A stretch of DNA of 64,000 bases from the NCBI GenBank assembly GCA_024741835.1, contig JAENRP010000083.1:3269-67268 (forward strand). The letters are read 5' to 3'. Numbering within the stretch: position 1 is the stretch's first letter; each line of letters opens with the position of its first letter. Below the pieces are notes generated by a model that worked only from the letters and a program-made list of their open reading frames with translations, was not told the origin of the DNA and ran no database searches. Positions 24,601-35,471 of the stretch are shown piece after piece. Source of the DNA: Diplocarpon mali. Lineage: Eukaryota > Ascomycota > Leotiomycetes > Helotiales > Drepanopezizaceae. The position numbers were made by a program, and so were the translations under genes.

Positions 24601-25444
24601 TTCTCTGCCCACTCACAAGCCTAGGCGAGGCGGCCATAGTCCTCTCAACTCGATCTGGCTTTGGTGACACATTCCTCGAGATCCGTCTCTGTTGTTGGAG
24701 ATGGTGCCGCAGGCTACCACCCGTGAAGCTTTCGCCAGGACCAAGAGTCGGAGGCAGAGGTGTTGATGCAATTCTCCTCTGAGCATGCCTCCTGCTCTCA
24801 CTCAGGTTTAGCGCCAGGTTCACAATCTGCGCAGAATCCACATCGAGTCCAGTCGCCGTAGCTTTCGCAGCAGGTTTGCGGTCTCGAGTCTGATTGCCCA
24901 GTGCTCCCCACCCAGTTACGGCAACTGTGTCACTCGGTGTTGCTGTGTTCGTAACATTTGCAGTCCACGGGTTTCCTCCTACGCTGGCCCCGAGATTCGA
25001 TCGCGGTCTCTCAGACTTCTTCTCTGGGCTCCTCAAAGCTCCCTTAACCCTCTGCTCGTGCGTAGATTGCCGATGGCGCAGAAAGCTGTCTGTTGCCGTT
25101 CCCTTGCCACTACTCTCGGCCGGACGTTCGAATGCAGGATTCGACAAAAGGAACCCTCCACTTGTTTTTTCTCTTCTGTGACTTTTATGAGTCGCCCTTG
25201 GGTCCTGGCCCGGCTCAACGACATCCAGTGTCCCTACCCCATCATTGGACAGACTATCCATCGAAGTGGCCCTGAGACTGTTTCGCCGACTGGCAGCTCT
25301 GCTCGATTCCCCAGTCTCGCTGCTCGCGACGATGTATCTGCTACTCGAGCTGAAGGTGCTGGAGGTAATGCGCCGGTCGATGGGTGAGCCACTCGCATTT
25401 CTGCTTTGGGAGTGGCCGGGAGAAACATGTTGGGAAGATGTCAT
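21641..25444 (-). CDS. Large conserved fungal Ser-rich protein with C-terminal membrane anchor
   Basis: A single uninterrupted frame of 1,267 residues; the first ATG (25444) is used. The N-terminus is Ser/Arg-rich and probably disordered. More structured islands are 'EKTKKAIELMAQYRRLLQYV' (about residue 310-330), 'YNPLQYIRNRKVR' (about 375) and 'IDWEINPADMIADVFWLEQ' (about 465-490). A helical region follows near residues 1080-1200 ('VRALLLSSGIKAKEISRRA', 'RISELQHRLVDKL'). The final ~45 residues hold two hydrophobic stretches (e.g. 'WVLVEWLLVGVMWYVWFMVV') preceded by 'TRTRRRRFRWARR', giving a C-terminal anchor with a basic flank. I do not recognise a named family; the layout suggests a mostly cytosolic protein tethered to an internal membrane. 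Confidence 0.82.
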   Translation of the reverse strand: MTSSQHVSPGHSQSRNASGSPIDRRITSSTFSSSSRYIVASSETGESSRAASRRNSLRATSMDSLSNDGVGTLDVVEPGQDPRATHKSHRREKTSGGFLLSNPAFERPAESSGKGTATDSFLRHRQSTHEQRVKGALRSPEKKSERPRSNLGASVGGNPWTANVTNTATPSDTVAVTGWGALGNQTRDRKPAAKATATGLDVDSAQIVNLALNLSESRRHAQRRIASTPLPPTLGPGESFTGGSLRHHLQQQRRISRNVSPKPDRVERTMAASPRLVSGQRINSTLHTSVDSHTEARYQYHFSASTLARAEKTKKAIELMAQYRRLLQYVPPLEPHAVGKTMNANSASPAPGSPALSSSSNPSRNISNTSLSRTLGRPYNPLQYIRNRKVRSRNSRAIDGEALGFADLEKVSSWVNAVAHHASSETTQAIGFLTVPQLSKAEDTVSPFGSPHSSFGKARGALVKARRPRIDWEINPADMIADVFWLEQDDNKKLIEDRHGRKIFPQTVEPKTPASRMGEELDFKKIASPKEKAGDLGIDLTLDTKLPQFKSVKPESERFSDLSTSKARRKFREVRAAAGLHHGHSGSVKEIRHVRSSRSRSDDWDSSESDYAPRKRGHSGSVEDIVNQGKDILEKQMMEIIAREAHETLRVPSDDKGQRSSTTMSKPLLKNIGGRPANGSAGHSVSTSSVKGRRDSIQAGSSGRPSLEVPGLHCRGSFEEYNTSVPNSPAAGPLNGDTIISSLDLSSRRSRPTSPSRRPLSRMRSKIRPFIERNHDSGHHFDDDTTPANSIEYDLDTPDSRRRSLSPAKKILSRTADESQKSSKNPGSVRKGKGEESGIRGLFKNARNPVSRVSDLIRKREPSAGFGSGLSTDESDLEEIRSPKGNHSPDSSVGAPLDDKASPKTEESIYTNGIPPLPVFTSQNERRGRPTRMESEELFIPPDSKYRSFVRRGEYKNHGPDQRLDPTPRIDVQNASPTSFSETHLLDKYRRDSSVSDFDSRRNSLSGRVHTPDARPNSILGIPGKRRNTLPITGLANLETSRNHRPSLDRQWSISDRSPSEHRGPMNRRDIARVRALLLSSGIKAKEISRRAAEIKKLTSDSSSPYFNIAVMAHEDVEPVQKSQQHRLAVGIISDDMQLSAQKWQDSADNFVKTTAPLLLSRISELQHRLVDKLTPATRTAADDADEVSKDLVMSQLLKVKRIGDKIDKMTRTRRRRFRWARRGGWVLVEWLLVGVMWYVWFMVVIARVIMGIGRGVVGSIRWLFWL

Positions 25445-26068
25445 CGTTGGTGCTCAACATCGAGATGCTGGCGCATTGTTGGAGTTCAGGATGCATCAGG
25501 CCATGGCTCAAATAGTTTCAAGGTGAGGCTCGTAATCATGGAGTATGCCTCACGTAATTTTCACCGATGCTCCTGGGTGTGTTGCATTTGTAGCATACTT
25601 CGTAATTCCTACCTGCGGTGTGTAATAGCCATCTTGGCGCTCTCACACGAGTGCATCAGCCAGCTATCAAAAATAGCTGACGGAACAATATTTTTCCGCT
25701 TGGAAGGGAGCCTCATGGATTCGTCGAAAAAAGCAAGGTCATCTTCAGAGACGTGACTATTCGACGTATGAGGAAGTAGAGCCACTCGCGCCAAGGTGCC
25801 CATTGCGCTGTTAGGCTTTTGGCTAAGCGCCTAGACCGACTGCCGCGTTGGACGTCGTTATTAAAAGCCTCGAGCTGGCATTTGGAGATCCTGAATAGAA
25901 TATCATGTACCGCACCATTGGGACAAGTACTTTTCGGAGCTCCTTCCCATGCGTTAAAGCAATTCGAACATCAGCCAAGTATTTGAAGACCTATTCCTCA
26001 TACTACAAATACCAGAACGCCAAGGGCTCCCCTCCAACGCCTCACTTTTCCGACATCCGAGCTCTGCT
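25445..26068. other. Intergenic region between two minus-strand genes
   Basis: It separates the 3' end of NOP7 (stop at 26069) from the start of the large anchored protein (25444) and should contain the NOP7 3' UTR and the downstream gene's promoter. Short frames here are not supported as genes. Confidence 0.4.
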
Positions 26069-28114
26069 CTAATTACGCCCAGGTCTCATTCCCGACTTTT
26101 CGATCCTTCTCCTCTTCGACCGTAGCTTCTCGGCCTCTGCATCTTTCTGCTTGTTACTGTATACCATCTTCTCCATTATCTTCCTCTTTTTCCTGCTCAT
26201 CATCATCTTGGCGCGCTCCAGCTCCTCGTCTTCTTCCTTGTTCTTCTTAGCTGCCTTCTTCCGAGCATCAGCCTTCGCCTTGGCCCTAGGGTCGACTTCC
26301 TTCTGCTCAAGTTGCACACCGGTAAGCTCTGCTTCAAGCTCACGCTGCCTCCGGAGAGCAGACGAAGTAGCCTCGTCGTCCTCCTCTTCCTCGGCTTCAG
26401 AGAAGCCACCAAATGAGCTGTCATCATCCTCTGAGCTTTCAGACTCGTGGTCTTCAGAGTGCGCAATATCCATGCCCATGGCAGTGGCATCAACGTTCTC
26501 GTCAGTCAGAAGTTTCGGCTTTTGAACAGCCATTTCGTTGTCTGACACGTCATCCTCGGCATCGCTAGCAACTTCCAACTCCTCGTCCTCACGCTCCTGT
26601 TCGTTGAGTGGCGCGCTCGGGTCGTATTGACCACGGACCTTCTTTACGAATGGACTAAGATGGGGAGGTAGTTGTGCGCCTGGAGCATATAGATCTGGTC
26701 TTTTCAGCTCCTCCTCATTGATGCTGTCCCAAATCCACTGCGGCTGAACGTAAATGCGACCGGGGACTCGGGCCCCAGGTCTCAACTTCTGTACAGTCTG
26801 ATTATCCTCGGTCTGCTCCTCCAAATCCGGGTCGGCTGAATTTATGGGGGGGCGGTCGACGACTTGATGAGTGATGGACGGGTCGAGCTCGTTGTGAGTG
26901 AATGCACCATCACCGAGAACAGCATCCCAGCCAATGCGCTTGCAGCCGAAAGCCCGGAGGATGAACTCAATTGGATGTCGGGGAGTCTCTCGTGAGAGGA
27001 AGAATGTAAAGTTTGAGAAGAGGGTCGAGGGATCAGTTGCAGAATATGCAGGTTGAAGCAGGATGTCTCCACCTGGAGCTGCAGGTTCGAACTTGTCAAT
27101 TGTGTCCGTCACTAGTTCCTCCTCATCCTCATCGATATCCGTCCGGCTAGTTGCCGGTTCTTTTGAAGCCTCTTCAGGTTGGTTTAACTGCGAAATGAGC
27201 TTGTCAATCTCTTTCTGGAGCTTTGGGTCTGGCTTGGATGCCTCTCCATTGGCTATCAATTTTGGCTGCGCAATAGCACCGATTCCATTTCCCTCCAACA
27301 CGAATGCACCCAGCTCAGCTCCGTGGTCATCCTTGCTCTTGTCGAATTTAGGAGGGTAGACCAATCCAATCTGGGTGTAGAGCTTAAAATTGACGAAACC
27401 TAGCAGAGTCTGGTAGAACTCGACGAATGTGCCCATGATTCTGAAGTCCACATCATTCGTGACCCGCTGATTGAATTTATATGGTACCAACCATAGAATA
27501 TCCTGTCCCAAGATTGTAGCTTGGTAGTAGATTCCCTTGATAGACAAGAATGACTTGCGCAGGCTATTCGAAATAATTAAATAGTGCTGAAACTCTAAAC
27601 ACAACCGCTCGCATCGAGCGATCATCTTCGCGGGCACAGTCGGTGTGGAAGGCAAGTTGGCGAAAAGGAATAGCATACTTAGACAGTCGTCCAAATCTCT
27701 CAATGCGTCAACGAAAGTCGGATAGCGCTCGCGGATAACATGATCCAGGGTATATTTCGTCTTGCCTGTCTTCTCTGGCCGATTCGCATTCTTTTCAAGT
27801 CTCTGCGCATCGTGCGCATCTCCTCTTCCCAGCGCCTTAGATATCTTCTTCTCCAGCGCCTTATGTTCCCTGAATTTTTGAAGGAGCGGCTCGTGTAGCA
27901 GGTATTGAATGTCTTTGGTATAATAGAAGGTTGTAGATGCGCTGGACGATTTCGAGGCTTTCTTCTTGTTGCGAGGTTCGCGCGGGTAGATTCCTTTCCA
28001 GATGCAGAGTTTGCGGAAATCAGGGAGACTAATTTGCAGCTTACGCACAGCTTGAGTTCTGGTAATGAAATTTTTGGCCTGGCCGGCGACTCCCTTCTTC
28101 TTGATTCGAGCCAT
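26069..28114 (-). CDS. NOP7: Pescadillo homolog NOP7 (ribosome biogenesis)
   Basis: An intronless frame; the start is placed at the internal ATG at 28114, giving 681 residues, because '[19 protein letters not shown]' is the typical Pescadillo N-terminus and the 56 codons upstream look non-coding. The N-terminal Pescadillo domain includes '[20 protein letters not shown]' and '[20 protein letters not shown]'. A BRCT domain lies around residues 350-470 ('[20 protein letters not shown]', '[12 protein letters not shown]'). The C-terminal ~170 residues are highly acidic and then strongly basic with coiled-coil character. Known role: with Erb1 and Ytm1 it forms the PeBoW complex needed for 27S pre-rRNA processing and 60S subunit assembly in the nucleolus. 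Confidence 0.96.
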   Translation of the reverse strand: MARIKKKGVAGQAKNFITRTQAVRKLQISLPDFRKLCIWKGIYPREPRNKKKASKSSSASTTFYYTKDIQYLLHEPLLQKFREHKALEKKISKALGRGDAHDAQRLEKNANRPEKTGKTKYTLDHVIRERYPTFVDALRDLDDCLSMLFLFANLPSTPTVPAKMIARCERLCLEFQHYLIISNSLRKSFLSIKGIYYQATILGQDILWLVPYKFNQRVTNDVDFRIMGTFVEFYQTLLGFVNFKLYTQIGLVYPPKFDKSKDDHGAELGAFVLEGNGIGAIAQPKLIANGEASKPDPKLQKEIDKLISQLNQPEEASKEPATSRTDIDEDEEELVTDTIDKFEPAAPGGDILLQPAYSATDPSTLFSNFTFFLSRETPRHPIEFILRAFGCKRIGWDAVLGDGAFTHNELDPSITHQVVDRPPINSADPDLEEQTEDNQTVQKLRPGARVPGRIYVQPQWIWDSINEEELKRPDLYAPGAQLPPHLSPFVKKVRGQYDPSAPLNEQEREDEELEVASDAEDDVSDNEMAVQKPKLLTDENVDATAMGMDIAHSEDHESESSEDDDSSFGGFSEAEEEEDDEATSSALRRQRELEAELTGVQLEQKEVDPRAKAKADARKKAAKKNKEEDEELERAKMMMSRKKRKIMEKMVYSNKQKDAEAEKLRSKRRRIEKSGMRPGRN

Positions 28115-28349
28115 TGTTGTGGTCGTTCTTTGGTTGTAGGTATCGAGATGGACGTGGGGTGTGGATACGCAGAATTGAAAAATGAATTTGCGGGTTCGCA
28201 AAAATCCGGGCAGAATCAGAGCTTGATTCACCGCCTTCCTGTTTTGGTGCATTTGACAGTCATCGAAACTCGACCACCACATCTTTACTTTGGGTTATAA
28301 GGACTTTAACACACTTAGGCTTCATTGTCTTGCGTAAATCTACATCAAG
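28115..28349. promoter_or_regulatory. Short divergent promoter shared by NOP7 and PIG-U
   Basis: Only 235 nt separate the start codons of NOP7 (-) and the PIG-U gene (+), so both promoters must overlap here. No TATA box is evident. Co-regulation is inferred from the spacing only. Confidence 0.6.
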
Positions 28350-29707
28350 ATGAACATCGATAGGAGGAAAGTTACCCTATTTGCCACAGCTGCAACAGTC
28401 CGTCTTCTCCTCTTCAGCACCTTCCCAGGCCTCCCGGACTTGTTGACTGGTCGCGTAGAGATATCCACTCCAGTCACCAGCTTCAAAAGACGTGAGTTTC
28501 TTTTCACTGTGTTGCAGAAATTATCTGACCACTCCTAGTCCAAGAAGGCCTGTTTTTATATAATCACAACGTTTCTCCTTACGATGGCGGAGTTTATCAC
28601 CAAGCACCGCTGCTTCTTCCCCTATTCTCCCTCCTACCAAATTCCACATCGTACCCTCTCTTCACCTACCTACTTTACATTTTTGTGGACCTATTGAGCG
28701 CAAATGCTATCATGCAAATCGCGGAGTCGGGGGAAGCAGGGTCATCGAAGCTGTATACTTCGCCGAGGAAGGATAAACGATGGAGCAGCTATGCGATCGC
28801 AGCAGCGTATGTCCGAAACAGCTCATTGTATACTTTTACTAACATTCAAAGGTTCCTATTCAACCCTTTTACGATAGCGACTTGTATAGGCCGACCAACA
28901 AGTGTGCTCACGACTTGCGCCATCCTCTATGCCATTTCCAAAGCCGTTATTGGTTCTTCCTTCACATCGATGTTCGCTCTGTCCTTCGCAGCATACTTTT
29001 CGTTGTATCCAATCCTTCTTTTCCCCCCGTTGGCTCTGCTCTGCTTCGACCGAAAGAAAAATAAAAATTCGGAAGGCTCAATCTACAGCTCTCTCGTTGG
29101 TAACGCCTCTGCAGTCGGTGGATCTCTATATGCATTGTTGCAAATGTCATTCCTGATTACCGGATCATGGGAGTTCTTATACTCTACATACGGTGTGCAG
29201 CTGCTACTTCCAGATCTCACACCTAACGTGGGTCTTTGGTGGTACTTCTTCATAGAGATGTTTGATTCATTCCGTAACTTCTTCCTTGGCGTCTTCTGGA
29301 TCCACCTCTCCTCGTACGTTGCAGGCCTGACGATTCGTTTGCGCCGACAACCACTATTCGTCCTCACTATCCTCCTCGGTATTTTCGCTATCTTCAAACC
29401 GTACCCATCAATATCCGACACCTCTCTCTTCCTAGCGTTACTCCCGCTCTACAGACACGTCTTTCCCTTAATGAGATACACTTTCCTGGCATCCTCGACG
29501 GTGCTGTACACCACATTACTGGGACCGGCATTCTACTATCTCTGGATTTATGCAGGTAGTGGGAACGCGAATTTCTTCTATGCGATTACTCTGGTGTGGA
29601 GTCTGGGACTGAGTATCTTAGTGGCAGACACACTATTCGCAGTCTTGAGAGATGAATGGGAGGTTGAGAGACCCGAGATGCGGGGTAGAGAGATACGGCA
29701 AATATGA
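28350..29707 (+). CDS. GAB1: GPI transamidase subunit PIG-U / GAB1 (CDC91)
   Basis: Three exons, 28350-28491, 28539-28806 and 28852-29707, give 421 residues. Intron 1 has GTGAGT and CTGAC...CTAG. Intron 2 (45 nt) has GTATGT, an ACTAAC branch and AAAG; its length is a multiple of three without a stop, so a naive reading frame runs through it. Splicing restores the family segment ending in 'FLFNPFTIATCIGRP'. The protein is a multi-pass ER membrane protein with about eight hydrophobic segments. It carries 'YNHNVSPYDGGVYHQAPLLL' and the hallmark 'LTPNVGLWWYFFIEMFDSFR'. Known role: PIG-U is a core subunit of the transamidase that cleaves the C-terminal signal and attaches GPI anchors in the ER. 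Confidence 0.93.
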
Positions 29708-31318
29708 AAGTAAGAAAACATAGACGCGTTACCCGCCTGTTCGAGACGATCGGTATTACATCAAGCGATTACTATGGGACGTTGGAATTGAGCAGTGCGC
29801 GAACCACATAAAGCCCGAGTCTCGAATTGGTCCTTGGTAGTCGTAAATAGGGTTCATATTCAGCCTAGCCTTGTCACGATCCGGTGCAATTGTCGTAAAC
29901 CTAGACTGATTTCCTACTTCCGTACCTGTTCCGAGGCCCCCTATGCAATAGCCTGTAACCCCTCCGGATCTTTCTCGCTTCCCGTCTTCACTCTCCACCT
30001 CTCCCCTAAGCCGTATTGCCTACACTTCCGCGGCGTCAGAATTCCCTTTAAACCTCTTTCAGCCCTCTTTACTCAATGCCATCTCTACTGATTACTCCTA
30101 TCTAAGCCTCTCAATCTCATTTCACAATGTCTCGGCTGTTTGTTTGCGTTTTCTCGCTCTCCTGAGTCGCGAATCTGGAGCTGGCCTAGGCCCTCAGGTC
30201 GAGATTGCTCGCTTTCTGACGCTGCAATGCAGTTGCACTCCCAGAGGCAGAGTTCGATGCGTTCGCGGCGCCGCTGTACCCAGACTTTGCAGCGACATGT
30301 GAGTTATGAACTTTTCCTGACTTCATGCTGGTCTGTGGCGTGAGTCTGCGCAATTTTCCATCCAGGTGTGTCTGTGATTGTGTATCGGGCTTCGTTAGCT
30401 CGGATGCTTGATCGTGCTTTGCTCAATGGGTGTGTCTTGGACTGCCCTGAGGTAGCTACAGATACTACTGGATAGGGGGCTGGAAGAAGAGCTGCGATGG
30501 ACTCTGGAATTGCAGATGAAGCTGAAGCTGGCACTGTATCTAAACTGCTGCCCGAGCCGGCTTCTCGAACGCCTCGGCGAGCCTTGATTGACGCCTCGTT
30601 GCTTGGAAGCAAAAGCTCGCACCGATGGCCCTGACTTTCTCGGTTGTTTATCGCGCGCTGGTGGGCTGGATTTAACTGCTTGAAACTCCTCATTGTTGGC
30701 CGTGGAGGGACTACCTCGAGTGTTTCCACTGCGGCCAGTTGAGTCGTTGTTTCTGGCAGGCATATCGAAATATTATAAGGCTGACAGAATCCAAAGGTAT
30801 TGGTTTTGAGTTCTTGGGAGCTGCAGGAGTAATATATACAAGGTACGATTACATAAGCACAATCCTTGTATATTCTAACAAAGGCTTTGAGATATGATTT
30901 CTTGATTCTATCACTCAAGGCTGGGAATTATATCTTTGAGGCGCACGTGTGGTATTGCCCGGCTGCAAAATAATATGTCCATTTACTAGTCTAGTGGTGC
31001 CATCAAAGCTCTAGACAGGCCGCTAAAGAGAAGGGGGTTGCCGAATGTTGATTTTTGTTAGCAAGCAAATAGTGTAACGGATTGGTCTAGACGCCCAACA
31101 ACCCTCCGGAGTAGCCTAGGTAATTGTAATTACAATTGGTTATTTCTTCGTGACGCAGCTGTAGCGCTATCAGACTCATGGCTTACCGTGCCAACGTCTG
31201 AAATACCGTCTGAAATCGCAGCCTCGTCCCCAGTCTTATTAGTCATTCAGCCTCGTCCGCAATAACAAACGTGCTCCAGTCTCAGCCTCGCTAAGTTCAC
31301 CACAGCAACACACACAAC
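29708..31318. other. Intergenic region with F-box-like relic
   Basis: No gene is supported. A 204-codon minus-strand frame (30918-30304) and an overlapping 122-codon frame in another phase both look compositionally biased and have no recognisable motif. Around 30819-30880 (+) is a short segment also present at 61.8 kb, resembling the start of an F-box-type gene; it is listed separately. AT content rises after about 30.9 kb. Confidence 0.35.
30815..30885 (+). repeat. Short dispersed segment shared with 61.8 kb (F-box-type N-terminus relic)
   Basis: The sequence GGAGCTGCAGGAGTA followed by ATATATACAAGGTA recurs almost exactly at about 61815-61842, and a second block, ATCCTTGTATATT-CTAAC, recurs at matching spacing in both. 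The arrangement reads as exon end, GT donor and CTAAC branch site of the same ancestral gene. It is probably debris of a multicopy gene family. Confidence 0.4.
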
Positions 31319-33431
31319 ATGCCGGAGGACGACGACGATAGCTTTGAAGCCTCTGACTCCGATAGCGATCATGCGGTCCTCCGTCCTAATCGCTGGCACG
31401 GCGCTCCATCTACTTGGGCGTCATACACAGAAGCGGAACGCGGGTTGGCTGCCAGTCTGGACACGCTGAGGAATGAGGATTTGAGCGTGCATTTGTACAA
31501 CGCGCATGCGCTGAAGCGACGGGCGAGGGATATCGAGAGGGGCAAGGTAAGCAAGTTTCAGGGAGCTCGGACGAATACCTGCAAATTTTGCTGACACCTT
31601 TTTGTCGGAATGGTAAAGGCAATTATCTGGGGGCGGCCGGCAGTCAGTCAGTCGGTCGTTCTTTGATGACGATCTGCTCGTCCTCAGGGGACCACTGCCG
31701 CAGAACTCGCTCCTTCTAGAGAGGTCCGGCGTTTGCTTGCTCCCGGATAATTCTAATTACCGTCACGGCAAAAAAATTGTGTAGACCGTAGAAGAATTTC
31801 CTGGTGTCCCAAGTGAAGGCCAAACCTGGCGACCACCCAAGACCTGGACTGCTTGGCCCCTCCCTCCAGGCGAGGTACCGCGCTCAGGCGAACAAGTAGG
31901 CCCTAGCGATTCTTTTGAGGGACACACCTTCAAGCGAGAGGAAGATGGGGCGCCAAGTAGGGAGCTGGAGGACGTGTTGATGGGTATTTCGCTAAAGTTT
32001 GCAAAGGAGAGATTCGAGAGTCGGGAATCTACGGAGGAAGAAGAAAACAATGAAGATAAAGGAAAGAAAAGGGTTATCTCAGAAGATGATGCAAGTAGTG
32101 CAGGGAGCGAATACTTGCAAATCTCGTCAGATGGAGGAGAGGGGCCTACCATCATTAAAGAGGCATCAGAATCGCCGCCCACAAAGAACCACATGAAGGC
32201 CGCGGTATCAGCCGACGAGGAAACCTCCCGGTTACTACTCCGACCGTCAATTCGACATACACTATCGAAGTTGGACGAAGTCCTCATGGCTCTTCATCAC
32301 GCCCGCAAGACTTGCTATAGATATCCGAACTCAGAAGCCGGGACTACAGACGAGGAATCAGTTCTCGAAAGTATCGCCTCAGAACAGCCATCACCGTCCA
32401 AGAAAGCCCGTGGCCGACCACGCAAGTTCGCAAATCTGCCTGAACGCTCTAAGCCCCCTGGACCTGAGCAAAAGACACACGATCAGGCAGTCCTACTAAA
32501 TATTAAGACGAAGACACTCGGACGTCCGACTAAGTTCTACGAACACATCAAGGGAGAAACGCAGGAGGCCTACCTAGTGAGAATTGCGAAGCTCCAAAAG
32601 AAACCTCTTCCAGTCTTCGCACCGCCCACGGAAGCCAAACCCGCAAAATCTCCCTCTCCGAAGCGGACCCGCGAGAGAAGCTCGCCAAGGAAGAGGGCGA
32701 ATTCCGAAGAGCTGAGGGCTTCGAGACAGAAGAAATTAGGACTGAGAGACTGGAGTGAGGTTCTTGGGGCTGCGGCTCTGGTAGGATTTCCCGATGACGT
32801 GGTGGAGAGAGCGGCCAGGAGGTGTGCTAATTTGTTTGGAGAGGGTATGGATATAAGACGGATGGTGGAAGTGCCGTATACCGAGAGAGAGGCTGGTGAT
32901 ACGCTGGTGCGGTATGAGCCACAGCTGATCCCTCCTCTCAATGATAATCTTCACGACATAACTTCCTCAAGTGGTTCTGATTCCGACTTGGAGTCAGATA
33001 TACAGCCTACCCCTCACAACTCTTCACTTTCGCGAAAACAGAACGTTTTCTGTCCTGTAGCCGATTGCCAGAGGAGGAAGAGAGGGTTCGTAGATGCCAA
33101 TGCGTTGAAGAGACATCTTGAGACCGCGCATGCGATTCCTCAAGAGGAGACTGCGGATTGGATTCTGCCGAGTGATGAGGAGATGGAGGGGGCGGTCCAT
33201 GTCGATGGCTTTTTGAGGCCGGTGAAAAGGGTGAGGGGTGTGAGGGGGAAATATAGGGAGAGGAAGGGGAGGGGCGTGGCGGTAGCTGAGGAGAAGGAGG
33301 AGGAGGAGGAGGAGGAGGAGGAGGCAGCGGTGGTGATGGACCGGGGAGCTGGGACTGAGGACGAGGAGAGTCGGAGTGGGCAGGCGGAGAGTCGCGATGA
33401 GGAGAGCCGGAGCAGTGTCAGTTGTGACTGA
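31319..33431 (+). CDS. Rrn9-domain RNA polymerase I upstream-factor-like protein with AT-hook and C2H2 motifs
   Basis: Exon 1 is 31319-31546 (donor AAG|GTAAGC); the main exon runs from 31785 (acceptor TGTGTAG) to the stop at 33431, giving about 624 residues. The 238-nt gap is long for this genome, and a small extra exon near 31619-31642 is possible. The N-terminus is acidic, followed by 'YTEAERGLAASLDTLRNEDL' and 'SVHLYNAHALKRRARDIERG', which I match to the Rrn9 domain of fungal Pol I upstream activating factor, then 'WRPPKTWTAWPLPP'. Later come an AT-hook-like 'KKARGRPRKF' and a second GRP core 'LGRPTKF'. A C2H2-like finger (C-x4-C...H-x4-H) is seen in 'CPVADC' and 'ALKRHLETAH'. The C-terminus is acidic low complexity. 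Inferred role: rDNA promoter binding. Confidence 0.72.
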
Positions 33432-35471
33432 ATGTGCTTACGCCCTTATTTTTCAAATTAGTAGCCGGTGCTTCAGTCAGTAATACTACAATCCCAGCCA
33501 AAACCTTCTAGTTGTGGGTCTCAAAGCTCTAGTTACAAGGTAACTCAGACTCGCCTTTCCTGGGTTATTCCTCAATCCTCGAAATCGCGATTCGGAGTGC
33601 ACAGAATAAGATGGCGGCAAAATACCTGCATCTGAACCGCCGCACCGTTGTCCTCCTATCTCGCCACTCCCCTTTTTCACTTCCAGAGCCGATCAATGAG
33701 ATGCTGTATGAGCGGCTCCTTGTCGCCTCTGAACGATGGCCACACAGTCTTCAAAAGTGGACGGCTCTCTGAAGTATGATAATCTCTGCAGCACTGTCAG
33801 TACCGAGATTCTTTCTCTCATATGTAAAGTCCAGTGTATCATTAGCGACGAGTTGTATTCTTACGTAAACTACCTACTTGTTGGTTGCATTCTCTCTCTC
33901 GACCTGTGAATTCTCACAACTCCGTTTCCATCGGCACGTACCCTCTTTACGTTCCAGGAGAGGTTTTACAGCTCAGTCCTCGTATCTTGTTTCTGACGCG
34001 GTACAGTCAAGCCGTGACGAGCGGGGGTCTTGGGCCCGTGGCTGCGTGAGTTGAGGCTCCTGTCACGGCCGAGACGAAGCTTTGAATCACACTGGGACTG
34101 ACATTCGGCACTGCTATGTCATGGCTTGTGCTTCCTAAGCTGTGGCGGAAGTATCTCCTGCTGCAGCTCCAATAAGCAAGGCAGGGAAGTTCGACTCTGC
34201 TACACTCTAGTAGAGACATATACTGACGGTAGTAAGTTCGAGTGCGCTGTCGTCGTCTCCGCTGCTACGTCAAGGATCCCTCAGGTCGGGGGGTCAGGGC
34301 CCTGGCCGGCTCCTGAGCCCGATCTTATCTCTACTTTACTCCAGAATTTACTTTCGAATCTGAATACAGATCACGCGGATCTCAAAGATAGCTTAGGAGG
34401 TAGTATGCACGAAAACCACATATTTCATTTTTTAAAGCAATACTAGCTATCTCTTCTGTAATATTACAAAACGCCTTCACTAGTAAAATATACAATTGCA
34501 AAGATAGCTTTTTACTCGGAGCTGTATGAATGCTAACTTGCTTTATGTTATAGTAGTATGTACTTCCTTATTAGTCGTTCTAGTAGGCTATTGTCTGCAT
34601 TTATACATCTTACTAAGATTATAAATACTTTCAGTCAAGGGGTTGTAACTATCCAGCGAAGTCTTGAGCTTGACTTCCTACTTTCACTTCTTTCTCTGCA
34701 CTTTCTACCTTTGATGTAATTTAACCTCTCTCTTCATCTTATACTCTCACTTCCAACTTTGGCTTCCTACCTTCGATTCAACCTCTCTCTCTCTCTCGAT
34801 TTCATACCTCTTTCAATGTCATGCGCTTATTCCCTCCTCCTCCTCTTCTCCTACTCCCTACTCCCCCCTCCCCCCCTATTTCCCTCTTTCTATCCATCTG
34901 CCATCCTCCTTCTTCTTTCACAAATGATAGTCAGAAGTATTCATCCATTGCATGTGTCAAAATCACCAAAGGCCAAAGCAGAAATTTTTTTTATAAAAGA
35001 ATTCTAAAAAAAAAATGAGGCCGGGTTGCAAGGGAATGAGTATAAATTCATCATTCGGCACAGTATAGATCCTTTCGTATATCTGCAAGGCCGCGGGAAA
35101 AACTAGTAACAATCACAGGACAGAAAAAAAATGCAACGGAATTCGCCGGTTCGTGTCAGAGGGGGCTACAGTTTCTCCGGCGTTGCACGTTTACTCTATA
35201 TAGCCAGAATTGACAACGAGGAAGACCGGCATTGGAGGGCGGGGTGAGGGTTTTGGGTGGAGAAGAGACCTTGGATAGACGCACAACGCACGAGTGACAT
35301 GGGCAGAAGGATGTAATGGATTATCTGCAGGTGTATCTGGCCGTATTCCTGCCATAACCTGTAGCATTCGCCAACCCGACTAGAATCAAATAGCCAGACC
35401 CTCCTAGGGCCGACCGAGGCCAGGGCCCAACCCTGCGTGTTGATACATCAAACGGCAGCAGAAGAACACGT
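33432..35471. other. AT-rich intergenic region with polypyrimidine block
   Basis: It lies between the 3' ends of the Rrn9-like gene (+) and the acetate transporter (-). No gene is supported. The segment 34730-34920 is a long plus-strand pyrimidine-rich block with CT repeats and C-runs, and A-runs follow near 34986-35016. The frames through the block are low complexity. Confidence 0.4.

Noticed and set aside
30304..30918. 204-codon minus-strand frame with an overlapping 122-codon frame in another phase
   Set aside because: No recognisable domain, an AT-rich and unlikely N-terminal part, and two competing phases; not enough to call a gene.
34730..34920. Hydrophobic Ser/Leu/Pro frame that might look like a membrane or secreted peptide
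   Set aside because: It is the translation of a polypyrimidine tract with CT and C runs; there is no supporting exon or motif.
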